From CAWABB01 sp963701735 (GTDB lineage: Bacteria; Bacteroidota; Ignavibacteria; UBA10030; UBA6906): a stretch of DNA of 64,000 nucleotides. The notes beneath the pieces are model-generated. The model had not been told where the DNA came from. It worked only from the letters and a program-made list of their open reading frames with translations, and did not search any database. The stretch covers positions 124,001-188,000 of the forward strand of contig CAVPBI010000026.1 in the NCBI GenBank assembly GCA_963701735.1, in the 5' to 3' direction. Numbering within the stretch: the stretch's first letter is position 1; the number at the start of each line of letters is the position of its first letter. Both the position numbers and the translations under genes were made by a program. Positions 7,017 to 16,098 of the stretch are shown one piece after another.

Positions 7017-8297
7017 TATCCGAGGACCTCGATGACTTTGTGCAGGGCGCGCTCGAGCGCGTCCACTTCCTCTTTCGTGTTGTAGAACGCGAACGAGGCG
7101 CGGGCGGTCGCCGGCACCCCGAAGCGCTGCATCACAGGCTGGGCGCAGTGATGGCCCGTCCGCACCGCGATGCCCTCGTGATCCAGAATGGTCCCGATGT
7201 CGTGCGGATGGATGCCTTCCATGACGAACGAGAGCACGCTTGCCTTGTCCTTCGCGGTCCCGATGATGCGGAGGCCGGGCACGGCCTGCAGTTTCTCGGT
7301 CGCATACGTCAGCAGTTCATGCTCGAATGATTCCACCGCATGGATCCCGACCTGCTGCAGATAATCGATCGCCGCCCCCAGGCCGATCCCCCCGCCGATG
7401 TTCGGCGTGCCCGCTTCGAACTTGTACGGAAGGTCGCTATAGATGGTCTTCTCGAACGTCACGGAACGGATCATGTCGCCGCCGCCCTGGTACGGAGGCA
7501 TCGCCTCCAGCAGCGCCGTCTTCCCGTAGAGAATGCCGACGCCGGTCGGCCCGAACATCTTGTGCGACGAGAACGCATAGAAGTCGGCGTCCAGGGCCCG
7601 CACGTCCACGGCCAGGTGCGGCACGGCCTGTGCGCCGTCGACAAGGACCGGAATCCCGCGTTCATGCGCGAGCGCCACCATCTCGCGGACCGGGTTGATC
7701 GTCCCGAGCGCATTCGACACGTGGGCGATCGCCACGATCTTCGTCCGCGGAGTGAGCAGCCGCCGGTACGTCGTCCAGCTCCAGCTCGCCGCGATCGTTC
7801 ATGGGAATCACCTTCAGGCGGGCCTGGCGTTCCTCGCACAGCATCTGCCAGGGGACGATGTTGGAGTGGTGCTCCATGGCGCTGACAAGGATGTCGTCGC
7901 CCTCGCGCACCATCGTCCGCCCGTACGTCCCCGCCACGAGGTTGATCGCTTCGGTCGTCCCCCGCACGAAGACGATCTCCCGTTCGTGCGCGGCGTTGAC
8001 AAACAGCTTCGCTTTCCGGCGGACGTCCTCGTACGCCAGCGTGGCGCGCTCGCTGAGGAAGTGCACACCGCGGTGGATGTTGGAGTTTTCCTCCTGGTAG
8101 TACCGCATCATCGCATCGATCACCACCTGCGGCTTCTGGCTCGTCGCGGCGTTGTCGAGATAGATGAGCGGCTTCCCGTTCACCCACTGGCGGAGGAGCG
8201 GGAAATGGTGCCGGCACATCGCAACGCTCGGCGACTGACTCTGCGGCGGAGCCTGGGGCGGCGCCTGGATCTCCTGGATCACTGTGCCTGTCGTCAT
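7016..8297 (-). CDS. sufS: Cysteine desulfurase, SufS type (frameshifted in this sequence)
   Basis: PLP enzyme that takes sulfur from cysteine for Fe-S assembly. N-terminal motifs include YLDNAATSQKPQVVIDAM, NIHRGVH and GTTEAINLVA. The second frame contains DGAQAVPHLAVDV, the PLP lysine in FSSHKMFGPTG, and RTGHHCAQPVMQRFG with the catalytic cysteine of group II desulfurases. The frame breaks near 7757; deleting one G from GGCGGCTGC restores VPALLTPRTKIVAIAHV. Restored length is about 426 residues with a Gln/Pro-rich N-terminal extension of about 25. Lies between sufD and sufU. Confidence 0.93.
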
Positions 8298-8300
8298 GCG

Positions 8301-9641
8301 TTAGCCTGCGATGCGGCCCTCGCGCAGCCTGGTGTGCAGCAACGTGTCGAGTTGCTCGCGGAGCGGCTCGACGTGAACGCGGTCAATGACATCGGCCGCG
8401 AATGCAAAGGTAAGCATGTCTCTGGCGGCGATCTCGTCGATGCCGCGCGCGCGCAGATAGAAGAGCTGTTCCCCGGCAAGCTGCCCCACCGTCGCCCCGT
8501 GCGTGCACTTCACGTCGTCGGCGAAAATCTCGAGCTGCGGCTTTGTGTCGACGGTCGCGTCGTCGGACAGCAGCAGGGTCTGGTTCGTCTGTTTGGCGTC
8601 GGTCTTCTGCGCGTCCTTCCGCACGAAGATCTTGCCGTTGAACACCCCGCGCGAGGTGCCGTCGAGGATCGACTTGTACAGCTCATGGCTCTGGCAATGC
8701 GGCTTTGCGTGATCGATCACCGTATGGTTGTCGATGATCTGAGAGCCCGTCGCGAGCGAGAGGCCGTTCAGCGTGCAGGTGGAGCCGGGTGCGTCCAGCA
8801 CCGCGGTCACCGTGTTGCGGACGATCGACCCGCCGAGCGAGATCGAGTTCGACGTCACGGTGCTGTTGCCGAGCTGGTACATATTGATGGTCCCGACGTG
8901 GTACGCCGCGACGTCCTCCATCTGCAGCCGGTCATGCTCGACGGTCGCGTTCTCCCCCACCACCAGCTCCGATACGACGTTTGTCAGGTACGCTCCGCTT
9001 CCGAGCGCGACGTAGCTTTCGACGATCGCCACCTTGCAGTTGCGCCCGACGACGAAGAGGTTCCGCGGGGCCGCCAGCAGAGGCTCGCTCCCCGGGAGCG
9101 CGACATACAGTAGATGGATCGCCTCAGGGAGGTCGGTGTTGTCGGGGATGTAGAGGAACGCCCCGTCCTGCATGAACGCCGCGTTGAGCGCGGTGAACCC
9201 GTTTTCATCGACCCGCGCGTGGTGCGCAAGGTGCTGCGTCACCAGGTCAGGGTGACGCTCAATCGACGCGGCGAGGCCGTGGACGACCACGCCCGCCGGC
9301 GCCGTCCCCGGATCGGAGAGTTCAGGAATGAAGTGTCCGTTCACAAAGACCAGCCGGTGCCCGGCGTGGCCGTGGAACAGGAACCGATCGATCTGCTCCA
9401 TCGACACGGCTCCGGCCTCAGGCCTGCCCGCCGGAAGGAAGTTGGTGCGGGCGATCGGGCTGACGTTCGTAAAGCGCCACTCTTCGTCGCGGGTGGTCGG
9501 GAAGCCGAGCTCCTCGAACCGCGCCAGGGCCGCGCGCCTCAGCACGTGCACGCGTGAACCGGCGCTGCCGTCCAGGCCCCGCGCCGCGTGGTCAAACCGG
9601 TCGCGATACCAGTGCGAGACGTTCTGGTTCAGGGTGGTCAT
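8301..9641 (-). CDS. sufD: Fe-S cluster assembly protein SufD
   Basis: Partner of SufB and SufC in the SufBC2D scaffold complex. The 446-residue product has the typical N-terminal helical region (FPTTRDEEWRFTNVSPIART), the right-handed beta-helix core, and the conserved C-terminal CTHGATVGQLAGEQLFYLRA, in which the His near the SufC-binding region is present. Start ATG 9641 overlaps the sufC stop (ATGA), indicating translational coupling. No frame disruption is seen. Confidence 0.95.
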   Translation of the reverse strand: MTTLNQNVSHWYRDRFDHAARGLDGSAGSRVHVLRRAALARFEELGFPTTRDEEWRFTNVSPIARTNFLPAGRPEAGAVSMEQIDRFLFHGHAGHRLVFVNGHFIPELSDPGTAPAGVVVHGLAASIERHPDLVTQHLAHHARVDENGFTALNAAFMQDGAFLYIPDNTDLPEAIHLLYVALPGSEPLLAAPRNLFVVGRNCKVAIVESYVALGSGAYLTNVVSELVVGENATVEHDRLQMEDVAAYHVGTINMYQLGNSTVTSNSISLGGSIVRNTVTAVLDAPGSTCTLNGLSLATGSQIIDNHTVIDHAKPHCQSHELYKSILDGTSRGVFNGKIFVRKDAQKTDAKQTNQTLLLSDDATVDTKPQLEIFADDVKCTHGATVGQLAGEQLFYLRARGIDEIAARDMLTFAFAADVIDRVHVEPLREQLDTLLHTRLREGRIAG

Positions 9642-10396
9642 GCCTTCTCCGCCACTTCTTCAAGGATCCAGTCGTACCCCTTCTCCTCCAGCTTCAAGGC
9701 GAGATCCCTGGTCCCCGATTTCACGATGCGGCCGTCCACGAGGACGTGCACGAAATCCGGAACGATGTAGTTCAGGAGCCGCTGGTAGTGCGTCACGAGA
9801 ATGATCGCATTGTCCTTCGAGCGGAGCCCGTTCACGCCCTGGGCGACGATCCTGAGGGCATCGATGTCGAGGCCCGAGTCGGTTTCGTCGAGGATCGCGA
9901 GCGTCGGCTCCAGCACTGCCATCTGGAAGATCTCGTTCCGCTTCTTCTCGCCGCCGGAGAATCCTTCGTTGACGTTTCTGCTGAGCAGCGCCGGGTCCAT
10001 CTCGACCAGCTTCATCCGCTCTTTGGCCAGCTGCAGGAACTCCATCGCGTCAAGCTCTTCGATCCCGCGGTGCTTGCGGATGGCGTTGAGCGCCGCCTTC
10101 AGGAAATAGCTATTCGTGACGCCGGGGATCTCCACGGGGTACTGAAACGCAAGGAACAGTCCCTCGCGCGCGCGTTCTTCCGGATCCATGTCCAGCAGGT
10201 CCATCCCGCGGTAGATGACCTGGCCTTCCGTCACGTCGAACGCATCCCTGCCGGCCAGGACGCCTGCGAGCGTGCTTTTGCCCGACCCGTTCGGGCCCAT
10301 GATGGCGTGCACCTCGCCCGCGCGAACCGTCAGCCCGATGCCTTTCAGGATTTCATTCCCTTCGACGCCGGCGTGCAGATTCCGAATCTCTAACAT
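9638..10396 (-). CDS. sufC: Fe-S cluster assembly ATPase SufC
   Basis: ABC-type ATPase that drives structural change in the SufBCD scaffold. The 252-residue product has Walker A MGPNGSGKSTLAGVLAG, the Q-loop FQYPVEIPGVTN, the signature NEGFSGGEKKRNEI, Walker B LAILDETDSGLDIDAL, and the H-loop VTHYQRLL. The length is normal. It is flanked by sufB (47 bases upstream) and sufD (overlapping). Confidence 0.97.
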   Translation of the reverse strand: MLEIRNLHAGVEGNEILKGIGLTVRAGEVHAIMGPNGSGKSTLAGVLAGRDAFDVTEGQVIYRGMDLLDMDPEERAREGLFLAFQYPVEIPGVTNSYFLKAALNAIRKHRGIEELDAMEFLQLAKERMKLVEMDPALLSRNVNEGFSGGEKKRNEIFQMAVLEPTLAILDETDSGLDIDALRIVAQGVNGLRSKDNAIILVTHYQRLLNYIVPDFVHVLVDGRIVKSGTRDLALKLEEKGYDWILEEVAEKA

Positions 10397-10443
10397 TGTT
10401 GCTTCCTCGTATGCGTTGGTATGTGCTGATGCGTCGCGCGGCG

Positions 10444-11889
10444 TTACCCGACGCTTCCTTCAAGACTGACGCCGAGAAGCTTCTGCGCCTCCACGGCAAA
10501 TTCCATCGGCAGCTCGCGGAACACCTCCTTCGCGAAGCCGTTCACGATCATGTTCACGGCGTCCTCCGCCGACAGCCCGCGCTGCTTCAGGTAGAAAATC
10601 TGGTCCTCCCCGATCTTCGACGTGGACGCCTCGTGCTCCACGGTCGACGACGTATTCTTCACTTCGATGTAGGGAAACGTGTGCGCGCCGCATTTGTCGC
10701 CGAGGAGCAGCGAGTCGCATTGCGAGAAATTCCGGGCGCCGGTCGCGCCCTTTTTGATCTCCACAAGCCCGCGGTATGAATTCTGCCCGAACCCCGCGGA
10801 GATGCCCTTGGAGACGATCGTGCTCTTCGTGTCCCGCCCGATGTGGATCATCTTCGTCCCCGTGTCGGCCTGCTGCCTGCGGTTCGTGACCGCGACCGAG
10901 TAGAACTCCCCGACCGAATTGTCGCCGATCAGCAGCACGCTGGGGTACTTCCAGGTGATGGCGGAACCGGTCTCGACCTGCGTCCAGGAGATCCTGGAAT
11001 TCACGCCCGCGCACTTCCCGCGCTTCGTGACGAAGTTGTAGATGCCTCCGCGCCCCTCTGCGTCGCCGGGATACCAGTTCTGCACAGTCGAATACTTGAT
11101 CCGGGCGTTGTCCAGGGCGACCAGCTCGACCACCGCCGCGTGCAGCTGGTTCGTGTCGCGGATCGGCGCCGTACAGCCTTCCAGGTAGCTGACGTAGGCG
11201 CCCTCGTCCGCGACGATGAGCGTGCGCTCGAACTGACCGGTGTCGGCCGCGTTGATCCGGAAGTATGTCGAGAGCTCCATCGGCGCGCGCACCCCTTTCG
11301 GGATATAGCAGAACGACCCGTCGCTGAAGACGGCGGAGTTCAGCGCGGCAAAGAAGTTATCGTTGGCCGGAACGACCGAACCCAGGTACTTCTTCACGAG
11401 CTCGGGGTGCTCGCGCACCGCTTCCGAGAACGACATGAAGACGATCCCCAGCTCGCCGAGCTTCTCCTTGAACGTGGTCGCGACGGAGACGCTGTCGAAC
11501 ACCGCGTCCACGGCGACCCCCGCCAGGCGCGCCCGCTCCGCGAGCGGAATGCCGAGCTTCTCGTAGGTGCGCAGCAGCTCGGGGTCGACTTCGTCGAGGC
11601 TTTTCGGCAGCGACTTCTGCTTCGGCGCGGAGTAGTACACCATGTCCTGGTAGTCGATCTTCGGGTAGTGGACATTCGGCCAGGTCGGCTCCTTCATGGT
11701 CAGCCAGTGGCGGTACGCCTTCAGGCGCCACTGGAGCAGCCAGTCCGGCTCGCCCTTTTTCGAGGAGATCGTCCTGATGACGTCCTCGCTGAGGCCCTTG
11801 GGGACCGCATCGGCCTCGATGTCGGTCACAAACCCGTACTTGTACTCCTTGTTCGCAAGGGTCTCGATCGTCTGTGTCGCGGTGCTCAT
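10444..11889 (-). CDS. sufB: Fe-S cluster assembly scaffold SufB
   Basis: Main scaffold subunit on which the nascent cluster is built. The 481-residue protein has the N-terminal NKEYKYGFVTDIEADAVPKG segment, the beta-helix core with YLEGCTAP carrying a conserved cysteine, RGGIYNFVTKRG, and the C-terminal VEHEASTSKIGEDQIFYLKQ. Size and motifs are those of canonical SufB. It follows a short hypothetical gene and precedes sufC. Confidence 0.97.
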   Translation of the reverse strand: MSTATQTIETLANKEYKYGFVTDIEADAVPKGLSEDVIRTISSKKGEPDWLLQWRLKAYRHWLTMKEPTWPNVHYPKIDYQDMVYYSAPKQKSLPKSLDEVDPELLRTYEKLGIPLAERARLAGVAVDAVFDSVSVATTFKEKLGELGIVFMSFSEAVREHPELVKKYLGSVVPANDNFFAALNSAVFSDGSFCYIPKGVRAPMELSTYFRINAADTGQFERTLIVADEGAYVSYLEGCTAPIRDTNQLHAAVVELVALDNARIKYSTVQNWYPGDAEGRGGIYNFVTKRGKCAGVNSRISWTQVETGSAITWKYPSVLLIGDNSVGEFYSVAVTNRRQQADTGTKMIHIGRDTKSTIVSKGISAGFGQNSYRGLVEIKKGATGARNFSQCDSLLLGDKCGAHTFPYIEVKNTSSTVEHEASTSKIGEDQIFYLKQRGLSAEDAVNMIVNGFAKEVFRELPMEFAVEAQKLLGVSLEGSVG

Positions 11890-11931
11890 CTGGTGTTCGC
11901 CTGCGTTGTCTGCTGGGTCCTGTTGCGTGAA

Positions 11932-12363
11932 TTACGCCTTCGTCCCGGGGGCGGGTCCGGGCACGGCCTGACCCGCGGAGGCCTGGCCGGGCGCAGCGAC
12001 CGTTGTCGGGCCGGCGGCTGCCATCCCCGGAGCGGCTCCGGCGGCAGAGGCCTGGCCCGCGGAGGCCGCGGGCTTCTCCACCTTCGGCGTTTTGAATTCG
12101 GGGTATCGGAGCGTCCACGTCTGCCGGTCGATCCCCACGAAGATCTTCTCCTGCTCCATCCGCTGAACGAACTCCCTCGCCAGCCGCTCGGCCTCGACGT
12201 AGCTGACCTTCATGCCCTGTTCGCGCAGCATGGCCTGGATTCCGTACTGAATATCACGGAAGAAGATGTTCGACTGATGAAAGACCATAAACCTGTTGCT
12301 GAGGTCTTTCAGAACTGCCGTGTGCTCCTTGATCATCGATGCTGCCTTTTCTTTCGCTGACAT
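11932..12363 (-). CDS. Uncharacterised 143-residue protein with Ala/Pro-rich tail
   Basis: The first 95 residues look alpha-helical and charged (MSAKEKAASMIKEHTAVL onward, then QAMLREQGMKVSYVEAERL). The rest is a low-complexity Ala/Gly/Pro tail with repeated PGQAS and PGMAA-like units. The ATG at 12363 is chosen because upstream sequence in this frame overlaps the end of the desulfurase gene. It lies between the iscS-like gene and sufB in the Fe-S operon, which suggests but does not prove a link to cluster assembly. I do not recognise a family. Confidence 0.65.
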   Translation of the reverse strand: MSAKEKAASMIKEHTAVLKDLSNRFMVFHQSNIFFRDIQYGIQAMLREQGMKVSYVEAERLAREFVQRMEQEKIFVGIDRQTWTLRYPEFKTPKVEKPAASAGQASAAGAAPGMAAAGPTTVAAPGQASAGQAVPGPAPGTKA

Positions 12364-12416
12364 TGACACCCTGCCGTTCGAATGGCTGTGCATGACGCCC
12401 CTGGAATTGCCATGTC

Positions 12417-13595
12417 TTACGCCGGCACGCCCGCTGTCCGGCGTTCCCGCTGCTGCTGCACGACCCCTGCAACCCTCCCGGCCGCGTACACGACATCCTC
12501 TTCGGTGGTCCACCGTCCGAGTCCGAAGCGCAGCGTGGCACGAGCGAGTTCCGGCCGAAGCCCGATGGCCCGCAGCACATGGGACGGCTCCGGAGCGCTC
12601 GAGCTGCAGGCGGACCCTGCCGAGACCGCGACGTCTTTCATATCCATCATCAGTCCGTCGGCGCGCGTCCCGGGGAACGTCAGGTTCGCGTTGTTGGGGA
12701 GACGGAATTCAGGGTGCCCGTTGACGATCACATCGCCGAGAGACTCTTCCATCAGCGCCACAAACCGGTTCCTCAGGTCCCGCACGCGCGACGGCTCATG
12801 CGCCAGATATTCCCGGGCGATGCGCGCCGCGGCGCCAAATCCCACGATTGCGGGGACGTTCGGCGTCCCGGACCGGAGGCCGCGCTCATGTCCTCCGCCG
12901 TCCACCTGCGCCTGGATGCGAATGCGCGGCGAGGTTTCCCTGACATACAGCGCTCCCATGCCCTTGGGACCGTACATCTTGTGCGCGCTGAACGACATCA
13001 GATCGACGCCGAGCACGTTCACGTGGACCGGAATATTCCCGACTGCCTGTGTCGCATCCGAGTGCAGCAACACGCCTCGCGCGCGGCAGAGGCGCGATAT
13101 CGCCCGCAGATCCTGCATCGTCCCGATTTCGTTGTTGGCGAGCATCACGCTCACCAGCACCGTCCTCTCAGTGAGGGCGGCCGATAATTCTTCGAGGGCG
13201 ATACGGCCGTAGCGGTCGACAGGGAGGATCCTGAGGGTCCACCCGCGGCGCTCGAGGGTGCGGCAGGTATCCAGCACGGCACGGTGTTCGGTCGCGACCG
13301 TGACAATCTCCCGCCCTCCGCCGTTCGATCCTTCCGCGACACCCTTGAGGGCGAGGTTAATGGACTCGGTCGCGCCGCTCGTGAAGACGATCTCGCGCGT
13401 TGAGGCACCCACCAGCGTTGCGACGTCCGACCGTGCTCCCTCAACAGCGGCCTCCGCCTCCCATCCGTACACATGCTGCTTGCTCGCCGCATTGCCGAAG
13501 CGTTCCGTGAAATAGGGGAGCATCGCAGCGAGCACGCGCTCATCCACAGGCGTGGTCGCGTGCGCATCGAGGTAGACCGGTGTCCTCTGTCCCAT
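12417..13595 (-). CDS. iscS: Cysteine desulfurase, IscS/NifS group I
   Basis: PLP-dependent sulfur donor for Fe-S clusters and thiolated tRNA. Key segments are PVYLDAHATTPVDERV, FTSGATESINLALKG, SDATQAVGN, and the PLP lysine in FSAHKMYGPKGMGAL. The group I catalytic-loop cysteine is in VSAGSACSSSAPEPSHVL. With 392 residues it has normal length. The start at 13595 overlaps the iscR stop (TGATG). A second desulfurase, SufS, is in the same operon, and mnmA, which uses IscS-type sulfur, lies about 9 kb away. Confidence 0.94.
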   Translation of the reverse strand: MGQRTPVYLDAHATTPVDERVLAAMLPYFTERFGNAASKQHVYGWEAEAAVEGARSDVATLVGASTREIVFTSGATESINLALKGVAEGSNGGGREIVTVATEHRAVLDTCRTLERRGWTLRILPVDRYGRIALEELSAALTERTVLVSVMLANNEIGTMQDLRAISRLCRARGVLLHSDATQAVGNIPVHVNVLGVDLMSFSAHKMYGPKGMGALYVRETSPRIRIQAQVDGGGHERGLRSGTPNVPAIVGFGAAARIAREYLAHEPSRVRDLRNRFVALMEESLGDVIVNGHPEFRLPNNANLTFPGTRADGLMMDMKDVAVSAGSACSSSAPEPSHVLRAIGLRPELARATLRFGLGRWTTEEDVVYAAGRVAGVVQQQRERRTAGVPA

Positions 13596-13999
13596 CACAC
13601 AATCTCCGCCAGCGTCATGCTCGAGAACGCGCGTTCGATGTTGGCCTGAACCTTCGTCAGCGGCGACTTGATGGTGCATGTCGACGCGACGCCGCAGGTC
13701 TCGGCCCCGTCAACCATGCACTGCGCGATGCCGAGCCTGCTCCCCTCGATCGCGTTGATGATGCCTGAGACGGTGATCGCCTGCGGCTCCCTTGCGAGCG
13801 TGTAGCCGCCGTGCACGCCCTGGACCGACATGATCAGCCCCGCCCTCGTCAGCCGTTGGAGCACCTTTGCAAGGAGCTCGTACGGTATGCCGTAGGCGTC
13901 CGCGATTTCCTTGGCGGTCACCAGGTCGCCATGAGGCCTCGTAGCGATGTGCCGGATGGCGATCAGCCCGTATTCAGTTTTTTTTGAGAGACGAACCAC
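13595..13999 (-). CDS. iscR: Rrf2-family Fe-S transcription regulator, IscR-like
   Basis: Senses Fe-S status and controls the downstream operon in related systems. The 134-residue product has a winged-helix N-terminus (MVRLSKKTEYGLIAIRHIA), a recognition segment, and a cluster-binding loop with three cysteines in CMVDGAETCGVASTC. It is the first gene of the isc/suf operon and overlaps the desulfurase gene. Autoregulation is inferred from the family and position; a candidate operator region lies directly upstream. Confidence 0.92.
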   Translation of the reverse strand: MVRLSKKTEYGLIAIRHIATRPHGDLVTAKEIADAYGIPYELLAKVLQRLTRAGLIMSVQGVHGGYTLAREPQAITVSGIINAIEGSRLGIAQCMVDGAETCGVASTCTIKSPLTKVQANIERAFSSMTLAEIV

Positions 14000-14004
14000 G
14001 ATCT

Positions 14005-14056
14005 ACGACCTAATCAGTCCTATTTACTTCCACAAAAAATGCACTTCCCGAGTGCA
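14005..14056 (-). promoter_or_regulatory. Control region of the iscR-suf operon: dyad and hairpin with T-run
   Basis: Upstream of iscR there is a perfect 6-bp inverted repeat (TGCACT at 14040-14045, AGTGCA at 14051-14056). On the minus strand it is followed at once by six T residues, so it could be an attenuator-like hairpin or an operator. Closer to the gene, GACCTAATCAGTC (plus strand) is a loose GAC/GTC dyad resembling half of a type 1 IscR site. No clear -10/-35 pair was assigned. Confidence 0.35.
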
Positions 14057-14204
14057 CTATTCAAAACAGCTGATATTCGTTCGAGGTTCCCTGGTTGCCA
14101 CGGGGTACGAACCTCAAGTGGCATAAAGTAACGATTTTCTGCGTAACTGTCAACGATTCAGCCGGCGCTTCGCGTGCGGAGCCGGGAGATCAACGGGGGC
14201 CGCG

Positions 14205-14233
14205 TTGCATGGCGGCAGGGAATTGGCTATTAT
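14205..14233 (+). promoter_or_regulatory. Promoter of the ABC exporter operon, predicting a leaderless transcript
   Basis: TTGCAT (14205-14210) and TATTAT (14228-14233) are 17 bp apart. The expected start of transcription falls at about 14240-14242, that is at or within two bases of the ATG at 14242, and no Shine-Dalgarno sequence precedes this ATG. Confidence 0.6.
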
Positions 14234-14241
14234 TACGCTCG

Positions 14242-15177
14242 ATGCATGCAATTACCGCCGATTCCCTCTCGAAAACCTACGTCACGGGCCTCACCTCGCG
14301 CCGCCGGGTAAAGGCGCTGGACAATGTGAGTCTTCAGGTGTCCAGGGGCGAGATCTTCGCCCTCCTGGGCCCGAACGGCGCCGGAAAGACCACGTTCCTG
14401 CGAATCCTCCTCTCGCTGGTCCAACCGACCGCGGGCACGGCATCGATGCTCGGCGCAGACATCCCGAACACCCAGGTCCGGAGCCGCATCGGGTTCCTCC
14501 CGGAAAGCCACCGGTTCCCGATGTTCCTGACCGGCGAGCATGTCCTCCGGTTTTTCGGCAAGCTCGCCGGCGTCCCGACTCGGCTTCTCGACCAGCGGAT
14601 CCCCGTGCTTCTCGATCTGGTCGGCATGGCCCAGTGGCGCACCATGAAAGTGCGGACGTACTCCAAGGGGATGCTCCAGCGGCTGGGACTCGCTCAGGCG
14701 ATGATCAACGACCCCGACCTCCTCTTTCTCGACGAGCCGACCGATGGCGTCGACCCCGTCGGGCGCAAGGAGATCAGGGACGTTCTCCGCACGCTCAAGG
14801 AGCAGGGGAAGACGATCTTCCTGAACTCGCACCTGCTGTCGGAAGTCGAAGCGATCTCCGATCGCGTCGCGATCCTCGACAAGGGACTCCTTGTCCGCAT
14901 CGGGACCGTAAGCGAGCTCACCGTATCCGAAGACCGGTACGTGATCCTGACCGCGGCACCGCCCCCCGCTGCGTTCTGGACAGAGGCGAGCGCGCTGGTG
15001 CTGGGCATCTCCCCGACCCCCGAGGGCCTCGACGCGAAGGTCAGCTCGGTTGCCGACCTGAATCGCATCATCGACCTGCTCCGCGCGCACGGCGCCGAGA
15101 TCACCGGGCTGTCGCAGAAGCGCAGCTCCCTGGAGGAGTCGTTCCTCTCCCTCATCCGTCCGGGGGGACAGGCATGA
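14242..15177 (+). CDS. ABC transporter ATP-binding protein
   Basis: Energises the permease encoded next to it. The product has Walker A LLGPNGAGKTTFLRIL, a Q-loop region FLPESHRFP, signature YSKGMLQRLGLAQAM, Walker B LLFLDEPTDGVDPV, and the H-loop FLNSHLLSEVE. The ABC-2 type C-terminal accessory region follows to residue 311. The frame is open further upstream, but ATG 14242 fits the domain start and the promoter. The stop overlaps the permease start (ATGA). Substrate is unknown; homology is to NosF/CcmA-like exporters. Confidence 0.93.
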   Translation: MHAITADSLSKTYVTGLTSRRRVKALDNVSLQVSRGEIFALLGPNGAGKTTFLRILLSLVQPTAGTASMLGADIPNTQVRSRIGFLPESHRFPMFLTGEHVLRFFGKLAGVPTRLLDQRIPVLLDLVGMAQWRTMKVRTYSKGMLQRLGLAQAMINDPDLLFLDEPTDGVDPVGRKEIRDVLRTLKEQGKTIFLNSHLLSEVEAISDRVAILDKGLLVRIGTVSELTVSEDRYVILTAAPPPAAFWTEASALVLGISPTPEGLDAKVSSVADLNRIIDLLRAHGAEITGLSQKRSSLEESFLSLIRPGGQA

Positions 15178-16004
15178 AGATTCTCGCGCTGATACAGTAC
15201 ACGTTCCGGGAACTCATCGCGCGCGCGACGTTGATCGTGCTCGCCGCAATTTCGACGCTGATCCTGCTCTTCTCCCTGCTCGCGTTTTCGACCCGCACGA
15301 CGGACGAGGGGACGATCGTGCGGCTGTTCGGGAACGACATCTCCCCTGTCCTCACGGGCGAGGCGCTGGAGCAGTTCGTGGCGCAGATGCAGTCCGGTTT
15401 CTCCGGCGGGCTGTTCCTCGGCGTCATCCTGTTCGGCGTGCTGGCGACGGCGGGGGCGATCCCTGACATGCTCGAGCGCGGCACGGTCGACCTGTATCTC
15501 TCCAAACCCATTCCGCGCTGGCAGCTCCTCCTGGGCAAGTATCTCGGCGCGGTCGCCGTCGTGTTCGCGAACATCCTCTACTTCATCGGAGCGCTCTGGC
15601 TGATCTCCGGCCTCCGCCTCGGCGTCTGGAACACGCCGTTCCTGTCGTCTGCCATCGCGCTGACGCTGGTGTTCGCCTGCCTGTACGCTGTCATCGTGTT
15701 CATGTCCGTGCTCACACGCACGACGGCTGTCGCGATTCTGACGGCCTTCCTGCTGATCGTCCTCGTGGAGCCGATCCTGTCGGGGCGGCAGACGAGTCTC
15801 TTTCTCCTTTCCGAGAACCAGGTCTTCCGGGCGGTTCTGGACGGCATTGCGTACGTTCTCCCCCAGTTGTCGGGTGCCCGGCTTGCGATCGCCCGTCACA
15901 TTGTGAACCAGCCGGTCGAATGGGGTCCGATGGTGCAGTGTCTCGCCTCCGGCGCGGGTTTTTTCGCGCTCGGGGCATGGATCTTCCACCGCCGGGATTA
16001 CTAG
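15174..16004 (+). CDS. ABC-2 type permease
   Basis: Integral membrane partner of the preceding ATPase. The 276-residue protein has six hydrophobic segments, at about residues 20-40, 80-105, 125-155, 160-185, 190-215 and 255-270. The loop GTVDLYLSKPIPRWQLLLGKY after the second segment is typical of ABC-2/NosY-like permeases. Translationally coupled to the ATPase. No substrate can be assigned from context. Confidence 0.9.
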   Translation: MKILALIQYTFRELIARATLIVLAAISTLILLFSLLAFSTRTTDEGTIVRLFGNDISPVLTGEALEQFVAQMQSGFSGGLFLGVILFGVLATAGAIPDMLERGTVDLYLSKPIPRWQLLLGKYLGAVAVVFANILYFIGALWLISGLRLGVWNTPFLSSAIALTLVFACLYAVIVFMSVLTRTTAVAILTAFLLIVLVEPILSGRQTSLFLLSENQVFRAVLDGIAYVLPQLSGARLAIARHIVNQPVEWGPMVQCLASGAGFFALGAWIFHRRDY

Positions 16005-16069
16005 TGCCCCAGGCGGGGATGCGAAGCCGCCCGTCGGGGTCGATCCCCGGCGCAACCCGCCGCGTTTCA

Positions 16070-16098
16070 TTGCTTGGCTGACGGATTCTTTGTATCTT
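16070..16098 (+). promoter_or_regulatory. Promoter of the hydroxyacyl-CoA dehydrogenase-ackA operon
   Basis: TTGCTT (16070-16075) and TATCTT (16093-16098) have a 17-bp spacer in the 256-bp gap between the ABC permease and the dehydrogenase gene. The predicted 5' leader is about 155 nt. I see no riboswitch that I can name in it. Confidence 0.55.

Noticed and set aside
10843..12360. 505-codon plus-strand open frame opposite sufB
   Set aside because: Antisense shadow of sufB and the following gene, with no recognisable protein family and GC-bias composition.
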